From an uncultured Chloroflexales bacterium (lineage in GTDB: Bacteria > Chloroflexota > Chloroflexia > Chloroflexales > Chloroflexaceae), in contig CALGUG010000044.1 of the NCBI GenBank assembly GCA_937902315.1, forward strand, positions 138,163 to 202,162: DNA of 64,000 nucleotides. Reading direction: 5' to 3'. This document shows positions 59,085 to 64,000 of the stretch, in pieces. The notes below the pieces were generated by a model. That model was given only the letters and a program-made list of their open reading frames with translations, was not told where the DNA came from and did not search any database. Numbering within the stretch: position 1 is the stretch's first letter; each line of letters opens with the position of its first letter. The position numbers and the translations under genes were made by a program.

Positions 59085-59279
59085 ATGGGTGCTTTGCCAA
59101 AAAATAAGGTTTCCCGCCATCGACGTGGAAATCGCCGTCGCCACCAAGTCCTCCAGGTTCCAACCTTGGTGACCTGTCCCAAGTGCAATAGCTTGATGCG
59201 TGCGCATCGGGTATGTAAAGAGTGTGGTACCTATCGGGGACGTCAGGTCATCCGGCAGGAGCAAGAAGCTGATAGCTAG
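59085..59279 (+). CDS. rpmF: Ribosomal protein L32
   Basis: A 64-aa protein of the large ribosomal subunit. The N-terminus MGALPKNKVSRHRRGNRRRH is the family signature, and four Cys (CPKC and CKEC) bind zinc, so this is the zinc-containing form. AAGGAG lies about 13 bases before the ATG. It is cotranscribed with the DUF177 gene and followed by a terminator before the fatty-acid genes. Confidence 0.97.
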   Translation: MGALPKNKVSRHRRGNRRRHQVLQVPTLVTCPKCNSLMRAHRVCKECGTYRGRQVIRQEQEADS

Positions 59280-59297
59280 GTTGGCAACGATAGTTTC

Positions 59298-59346
59298 CGA
59301 AGGGTTATAGACGGGGGAGTCTCGTCTTTAACCCTTCGCTTGTTTT
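59298..59346 (+). terminator. Terminator between rpmF and fabH
   Basis: CGAAGGGTTATAGACG (59298-59313) pairs with CGTCTTTAACCCTTCG (59323-59338) with one mismatch, then CTTGTTTT. It should separate the ribosomal unit from the fab unit, at least partly. Confidence 0.85.
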
Positions 59347-59359
59347 AAAGGGGATTGGT

Positions 59360-60358
59360 ATGGCAACCTATGCGGCCATCACGGGCTGGGGCATGGCGGT
59401 CCCCGATCAAGTGGTGACTAACGCTGATTTAGAGAAGCGCATCGATACATCGGATGAGTGGATCCGCACGCGAACGGGTATTCGTGAACGTCGTGTGGTA
59501 GGCCCCAACGAATATACGTCGACATTGGCGACCCGTGCTGGTCGCGAAGCGCTCGAACGGGCGGGCGTTGATCCTTCCGAAATCGACCTCGTCATTCTTG
59601 CTACGTGTACCCCTGATCGCCCCTTTCCTGCAACTGCCTGTACCGTACAGTCGAACCTTGGTCTGCGCAATGCGGGCGCCTTCGATTTAGGAGCTGCCTG
59701 TAGCGGTTTTGTCTACGGCATCAGTGTCGCTACCGGAATGATTCGTAGCGGCATGAATCGTAAGGTGCTTTTAGTTGCAGCCGACATCTTCACTCACTAT
59801 ATCAACTGGAACGACCGCAATACCTGCATTCTGTTCGGTGACGGGGCAGGCGCGGTTGTGCTGGAAGCGACCGATCAGCCCTATGGTTTGCTCTCATCGG
59901 TGATGGGCGCTTGGGGCGATGGCGAAGACCTGATGGCGGTTGAAGCTGGTGGCACACGCTTGCCTGCAACGCCGGAAACCTTAGACAAGGGCCAGCAGTA
60001 CGTCTATATGCAAGGTCGAGAGATCTTTAAGCACGCTGTGCGCGGTATGGGCGATTCGTCGCTGCAAGTGATCAGCGAAGCTGGCTTAACGCCCGATCAG
60101 ATCGACCTGATCGTTCCGCATCAGGCCAACATTCGTATTATCGAGGCGACGGCCAAGCGGCTCGAGCTTTCGATGGACCGTGTGTTTGTGAATCTCGATC
60201 GCTATGGCAATACCTCGGCGGCCTCGGTACCGATCGCACTCTACGAAGCGGTAGCGAGTGGGCGTTTGCAAGACGGGTCACACGTACTTTTGACCTCGTT
60301 CGGCGGCGGTCTAACCTGGGCTTCCGGTGTACTGCGTTGGGGTAAGCCACAAGCGTAG
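59360..60358 (+). CDS. fabH: 3-oxoacyl-ACP synthase III
   Basis: Starts fatty-acid synthesis by condensing acyl-CoA with malonyl-ACP. The 332-aa protein has the thiolase fold with Cys in LGAACSGFVYG (near 115), His in IVPHQANIRI (near 255) and Asn in RYGNTSAAS (near 285), the full Cys-His-Asn triad. The N-terminus with ITGWGMAVPD and RTGIRERR is typical. ATG 59360 follows AAAGGGG. No plsX lies before it, unlike many rpmF-plsX-fabH clusters. It heads a fabH-fabD-fabG group. Confidence 0.97.
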   Translation: MATYAAITGWGMAVPDQVVTNADLEKRIDTSDEWIRTRTGIRERRVVGPNEYTSTLATRAGREALERAGVDPSEIDLVILATCTPDRPFPATACTVQSNLGLRNAGAFDLGAACSGFVYGISVATGMIRSGMNRKVLLVAADIFTHYINWNDRNTCILFGDGAGAVVLEATDQPYGLLSSVMGAWGDGEDLMAVEAGGTRLPATPETLDKGQQYVYMQGREIFKHAVRGMGDSSLQVISEAGLTPDQIDLIVPHQANIRIIEATAKRLELSMDRVFVNLDRYGNTSAASVPIALYEAVASGRLQDGSHVLLTSFGGGLTWASGVLRWGKPQA

Positions 60359-60416
60359 CCTAAACACTCGCTTGATCGGGCTGTGGTAATGTTTTGAGGA
60401 CTCTGTTTGGTATCAT

Positions 60417-61343
60417 ATGACAACTGCATGGGTATTTCCGGGCCAAGGATCGCAAGTTGTTGGTATGGGGCGCGAGCTATACGACCAATCTTCTGCGGCT
60501 CGTAAGGTATTTGAAGAGGCTGATGCAGCCCTAGGCTTTTCGATCAGTTCGCTCTGCTTCGATGGCCCAGAAGAGCAACTTACGGCGACCGAAAACGCCC
60601 AGCCTGCTCTGTTAACAACTAGCTACGCCTATTTAGAGGCGGCTCGCCAGCAGGCGCATCCGCTCATTTTCGAACAGCCCGCTTTTGTGGCTGGCCATAG
60701 TTTGGGCGAATATTCGGCTCTGCTTGCGGCTGGCGCCTTCGACTTAGCGACCGCTGTGCGACTGGTGCGCCGCCGTGGCGAACTGATGGCAGCTGCGAGT
60801 GCTGGCACAATGGCTGCTATTTTGGGTCTCGATGAGGCTCCGCTCGAAGCGCTTTGCAAACAGGTTGCGAGCGAAGGCGAAGGCGACGATTGGAAGGTCG
60901 TGATCGCCAACTACAACGCCCCCGGGCAGCTTGTGATCAGTGGTGGTGTGCCCGGCGTTCAACGCGTCTCTGAACTGGCTAAGGCTGCAGGTGCCAAGCG
61001 TGCCGTTCCCTTAAAGGTGAGCGCCGCTTTTCACTCGCCCTTAATGCGCGATGCGGCAGCCGCCATGGCTCAAGTCTTGGCCGATGCGCCGATCGCCGAC
61101 TTAGAGGTGCCCTTGTTGGCCAATGTGACCGCCGATGAACGTCAACAAGCCGCGAGCGTGCGCGAAGAGCTGACTCAGCAAGTCGCTTCGCCCGTGCGTT
61201 GGGTCGCTTCGATCGAATATATGACACAACGGGGCGTTGATACGTTTATTGAAGTAGGACCGGGCAATGTGTTAGCAGGTTTGATCAAACGAATCGCTCC
61301 ACAAGCCCAGACCATTAACATTCGGACACTTGTAGAAGGGTAG
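60417..61343 (+). CDS. fabD: Malonyl-CoA:ACP transacylase
   Basis: Loads malonyl groups from CoA onto acyl-carrier protein. The 308-aa protein starts with WVFPGQGSQVVGMG (residues 4-17), has the nucleophile motif GHSLGEYSAL near 93, an Arg in VRRRGELM near 120 and His in the AAFHSPLM segment near 202. Length and order of motifs are normal. ATG 60417 has no good ribosome site; GAGGA lies 16 bases away, so translation may depend on the upstream gene. It is 58 bp after fabH. Confidence 0.97.
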   Translation: MTTAWVFPGQGSQVVGMGRELYDQSSAARKVFEEADAALGFSISSLCFDGPEEQLTATENAQPALLTTSYAYLEAARQQAHPLIFEQPAFVAGHSLGEYSALLAAGAFDLATAVRLVRRRGELMAAASAGTMAAILGLDEAPLEALCKQVASEGEGDDWKVVIANYNAPGQLVISGGVPGVQRVSELAKAAGAKRAVPLKVSAAFHSPLMRDAAAAMAQVLADAPIADLEVPLLANVTADERQQAASVREELTQQVASPVRWVASIEYMTQRGVDTFIEVGPGNVLAGLIKRIAPQAQTINIRTLVEG

Positions 61344-61480
61344 CGACGAGCATTTTCGCGATTCCCGTTTTCGGAGGGCTGAGCAGATACCAGAGTTGGT
61401 ATACCTGTTCACCTTCAATGCCCGACATTCAACGCTGTAGGCTTACATTCGATCAAACAATACGGAAGGCATGACTGTAA

Positions 61481-62227
61481 ATGCTCCTCTCTGAGCAAGT
61501 CGCTATTGTGACTGGCGCTTCACGTGGAATTGGGCGGGCCGTAGCACTAGAACTGGCCCGCCAAGGCGCCCGAGTCGTTGTAAATTATCAGCATAGCAGC
61601 GAAGCAGCTGCCCGCGTTGTTTCTGAGATTCAAGCCGCGGGCGGTGAAGCATGGGCTTACCAAACCAATGTGCGCGATCCGGTTGCTTTTTCGCAAATGA
61701 TTGAGGCGACCCTGTCTCATTGGGGTCGCCTTGATGTTTTGATCAACAATGCTGGTATTACCGATGACGCGCCGTTGATGCGCATGCGCGATTCCCAGTG
61801 GCACAGTGTACTCGAGACAGACTTGACAGCAGTGTTTACATGTTGCCAGGTTGTGCTGCCGGTGATGCGCAAACAAGGCTATGGGCGAATCGTAAGTATC
61901 GGATCGTTGGCCGGTCTTTCGGGAAATATCGGTCAAGCGAATTATGCCGCTGCCAAAGCAGGCTTAATCGGTTTGAGCCGTGCTCTGGCACGTGAAGTTG
62001 CTGTCCATGGAATTACGGTAAACGTGGTTGCGCCGGGCTACATCGAGACCGAGATGCTCGATTCGGTAGCGCCGGCTATGCGTCAGTGGGCTCTTGATGC
62101 CATCGCCTTAAAACGCTTCGGCAAACCCGAAGAGGTGGCTGGTGCGGTTGCCTTTTTGGCTTCACCTGCGGCATCATATATCACGGGACAAGTTTTGGCG
62201 ATCGACGGCGGTTGGGTGATGCCCTAA
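61481..62227 (+). CDS. fabG: 3-oxoacyl-ACP reductase
   Basis: An NADPH-dependent short-chain dehydrogenase that reduces 3-oxoacyl-ACP in fatty-acid elongation. The 248-aa protein has TGASRGIGR (residues 11-19), NNAG near 90, and the catalytic Ser142, Tyr155 and Lys159 ([18 protein letters not shown]). At the position of the usual Asn of the tetrad it has Asp (ETDLTAVF), an unusual change. C-terminal PGYIETEM and DGGWVMP are typical. GGAAGG lies about 11 bases before ATG. It probably belongs with fabH and fabD; acpP and fabF are not in the window. Confidence 0.93.
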   Translation: MLLSEQVAIVTGASRGIGRAVALELARQGARVVVNYQHSSEAAARVVSEIQAAGGEAWAYQTNVRDPVAFSQMIEATLSHWGRLDVLINNAGITDDAPLMRMRDSQWHSVLETDLTAVFTCCQVVLPVMRKQGYGRIVSIGSLAGLSGNIGQANYAAAKAGLIGLSRALAREVAVHGITVNVVAPGYIETEMLDSVAPAMRQWALDAIALKRFGKPEEVAGAVAFLASPAASYITGQVLAIDGGWVMP

Positions 62228-62505
62228 AGCCTCTTCTCAGCTAACGGGCCTTACCCGACCGTCTAGCTTGCTCCAACGTTTAAGAAGAGATCGGACTGAA
62301 GAGACGACAATCTTTTCCAGATAGGTTGTTTCTATTTACGCGATCGGTTATCTAAAGCAATCGCGCATCTGCAAGCGGAGCTGGGCGCCATTCTGATGCA
62401 CGACCTTAATGGATCGCCTGACGACAAAGCACTCTCGCCAAGTGAATCTCTTGACACCATTTGTGAGCAAACTTGTCATCATGTTTGTTCGTTGAGAGTG
62501 GTATC

Positions 62506-62744
62506 ATGGGCTTGGTGATTGACAAAAACCCCGGATGGAAGCAGGAGATCAGCATTGGAGCGCGCAATACCCAGAACGTTGTACACGTGCCATATGCTCG
62601 CTTTATCCACATGCTGAGCTACAAAGCCGAACTGGTAAGCATAGATGCGGTGCTATCCCTACAAACGTACGCCCTCTATGCAGCTTCCTCGACGATGAGC
62701 TCTCTGTCAGCGAGACGGCTCTTGGGCAGCTTGTAACTGCCTAG
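62506..62744 (+). pseudogene. TnpB (IS200/IS605 OrfB) relic
   Basis: One frame reads LVIDKNPGWKQEISIGARN, then QNVVHVPYARFIHMLSYKAEL, which matches the central TnpB signature (GKN..WKQ...RNNQNF..IP..RFI.ML.YKAEL). Near 62680 the match moves to another frame as CSFLDDELSVSETALG, the zinc-ribbon start of TnpB. So it is frameshifted, and both the N-terminal and most C-terminal parts are missing. A weak further match, GKAGVVVHPVGNAP, lies near 62831-62872. The rest of 62228-62961 shows no gene. It marks an old insertion between the two fabG genes. Confidence 0.75.
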
Positions 62745-62961
62745 GCTCTTGTATTGATAGATAGCGCTCGATGCTGTCTTAAACGGCTCGAATACATCGT
62801 ATGAAAAGCAATCCCGAAGGCCTGAAGCAACGGGAAAGCGGGTGTTGTAGTCCACCCGGTTGGGAATGCCCCAACATACTGAGTACCAGTGGTTCATACA
62901 ACTTGCGAGCGATCTGTGAACGCGAGACAAGCTGATGAATCGCTATGGAAAAGAGAACTAT

Positions 62962-63708
62962 ATGGATTTTACAAATAACGTTGCAATCGTAACGGGCGGC
63001 TCTCGGGGTATCGGACGGGCAGTAGTGCAGGCTTTAGCCCAACGGGGCGCGCGAGTTTTATTTGGATATCGTGAGCGCCATGAAGCGGCTGAAGAGACCC
63101 TGGCTCTCTGTGCTGATCTATCGGGAGAGGTCTGTTCATTTCAAGTCGATGTTCGTGATCCCTCAGCGGGCACAGCCCTTACAAACGCCGCGCTCGAGCG
63201 TTGGGGTCGGGTTGATGTATTGGTGAACAGCGCGGGCATCGCAGCGTATGGCCCTTTTGAAGAGATCACCATGGAGCGCTGGCGTGATATGCTCGACACC
63301 TGTTTAACGGGTGCCTATCATGTCTCAAAAGCAGTGATCCGCCCGATGTTAAAGCAGCGTTACGGCCGAATTGTAAATGTATCGGGCCTGCATGCTACAG
63401 CGGGCTTCCCCGGTCAGGTCGATTATTCGGCGGTGGCGTCTGCGATTTTAGGTTTTACCAAAGCCATGGCACGCGAAGTAGCCCCTTGGGGCATCACAGT
63501 CAACGCGGTGACGCCGGGTTTCATTTTGACCGAACAACTTGACGTAATCCCTCCTCCCATTCGCGCTTGGGGCGAGCAGATCATGGTGCAGCGCCGTTCG
63601 GGCAAACCAGAAGAGGTTGCCGCAGCGATCGCCTTTCTCGCTTCTCCACTCGCGTCTTACGTAACGGGTCAGTCGTTGGCCGTTGATGGCGGCTGGACGA
63701 TGGTTTAA
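62962..63708 (+). CDS. FabG-like short-chain dehydrogenase lacking catalytic residues
   Basis: A 248-aa paralogue of the upstream fabG, aligning without gaps around the active site. The nucleotide motif TGGSRGIGR is intact and Tyr155 is present, but position 142 is Gly (a Ser sits at 141) and position 159 is Ala instead of Lys (VDYSAVASA); NNAG is NSAG. Reductase activity should be strongly impaired. It may be a regulatory or structural paralogue, or an enzyme with altered chemistry. ATG 62962 follows GGAAAAGAGA; the frame extends nine residues upstream without a site. A terminator follows. Confidence 0.88.
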   Translation: MDFTNNVAIVTGGSRGIGRAVVQALAQRGARVLFGYRERHEAAEETLALCADLSGEVCSFQVDVRDPSAGTALTNAALERWGRVDVLVNSAGIAAYGPFEEITMERWRDMLDTCLTGAYHVSKAVIRPMLKQRYGRIVNVSGLHATAGFPGQVDYSAVASAILGFTKAMAREVAPWGITVNAVTPGFILTEQLDVIPPPIRAWGEQIMVQRRSGKPEEVAAAIAFLASPLASYVTGQSLAVDGGWTMV

Positions 63709-63729
63709 CAGATTCTCTAACATAGCTTC

Positions 63730-63762
63730 AAAAGCCTGAACAGCGCTCGTTCAGGCTTTTTT
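63730..63762 (+). terminator. Terminator after the second fabG-like gene
   Basis: AAAAGCCTGAAC (63730-63741) pairs with GTTCAGGCTTTT (63749-63760), with TT after it. Confidence 0.92.
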
Positions 63763-63829
63763 GTTTGGGTTTATCCTGCTTGTGGCGCACGCTTCTGTAT
63801 TTCCTCGTTTACTTCAAAGCACTAGCGGC

Positions 63830-63940
63830 GAGGTCCTTTCCTCAAAGAAGGCTTTTGGCGCGTCCGCCTACGGCTATCAAATGGGCGACAGGCCCTCACC
63901 CCCCGGCCCCCTCTCCCGCACTGCGGGCGAGGGGGTGAAT
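63830..63940 (-). repeat. Core-family copy 15 followed by a GC-rich REP-like palindrome
   Basis: The core is at 63858-63880 (reverse), preceded by CTCAAAGAAGGC. Directly after it, CCCTCACCCCCCGG and a stem of CCCCCTC/GAGGGGG with CCCGC/GCGGG (63907-63935) form a separate element that resembles C-rich REP sequences found in several phyla. The rest of 63763-64000 shows nothing else. Confidence 0.78.
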
Positions 63941-64000
63941 GTTGAGTTCTGTGCTCTCAAGGATACTTCCGCGATGGTATGCGAACGATCGCCTGTTGCT

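Noticed and set aside
60408..60416. TGGTATCAT directly before fabD as a promoter
   Set aside because: The -10 abuts the ATG, so transcription would start inside the gene and miss the start codon. Treated as coincidence.

Overview
The window looks like a chromosomal stretch of a Chloroflexota bacterium (probably class Chloroflexia; inference). Reasons: a MutL/GlmL-type actin-fold ATPase encoded beside membrane proteins of types I associate with this phylum, a large coiled-coil insertion in RpoC, and a divergent ECF-like sigma factor of a kind I know from Herpetosiphon/Roseiflexus relatives. GC is moderate. Almost everything is housekeeping. There are no rRNA genes, recognisable tRNAs, CRISPR arrays, prophages or intact insertion sequences.

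Layout. 1-1.2 kb: membrane-anchored cyclophilin. 1.4-9.6 kb: leftward five-gene locus with the actin-fold ATPase, three polytopic or anchored membrane proteins and a 1148-residue protein carrying 28 xPxWL-type motifs. 9.7-14.5 kb: small protein, dtd, PIN/TRAM protein, radA, luciferase-like monooxygenase. 14.9-18.8 kb: sigma-like factor, zinc-finger protein, gap, CvpA-like protein. 19.5-27.2 kb: RRM protein, ligA, M61 peptidase, NIPSNAP protein, an unknown 624-aa protein. 28.5-32 kb: pyk, comEA, phoU. 32.3-41.2 kb: rpoB-rpoC behind a long structured leader. 41.3-46 kb: secreted protein and znuABC-type zinc/manganese transporter. 46-51.6 kb: duplicated M20 peptidases, radC, a unit of two small ORFs, tatD. 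51.8-56.3 kb: transglutaminase-like membrane protein and HD-GYP response regulator. 56.8-63.7 kb: rsmD, coaD, coiled-coil protein, DUF177, rpmF, fabH, fabD, fabG and a degenerate second fabG, with a TnpB relic between the two fabG genes.

The most striking feature is in the intergenic DNA. Fifteen copies of a 23-bp core built on TAGCCGTAGGCGGACGCG occur in both orientations, none inside a gene I accept. They sit in elements of about 120-230 bp that often end in inverted repeats close to ATACCAAATCCGCTT. A second MITE-like family shares those ends. Reading outward, the ends spell TTTGGTATGAT, an extended -10-like sequence (TGnTATnAT). In at least three places this lies at a suitable distance upstream of a gene, so the elements may act as mobile promoters. 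The same TGnTAYAAT-type motif precedes many ordinary genes here.

Other notable points: a leaderless radA, an AUC start codon behind a strong Shine-Dalgarno, a consensus TTGACA-N17-TATAAT promoter, possible attenuators before rpoB, Asn in place of the usual His in the RpoB rifampicin region, gene conversion between the M20 paralogues, and a FabG paralogue that lacks the catalytic Ser and Lys.
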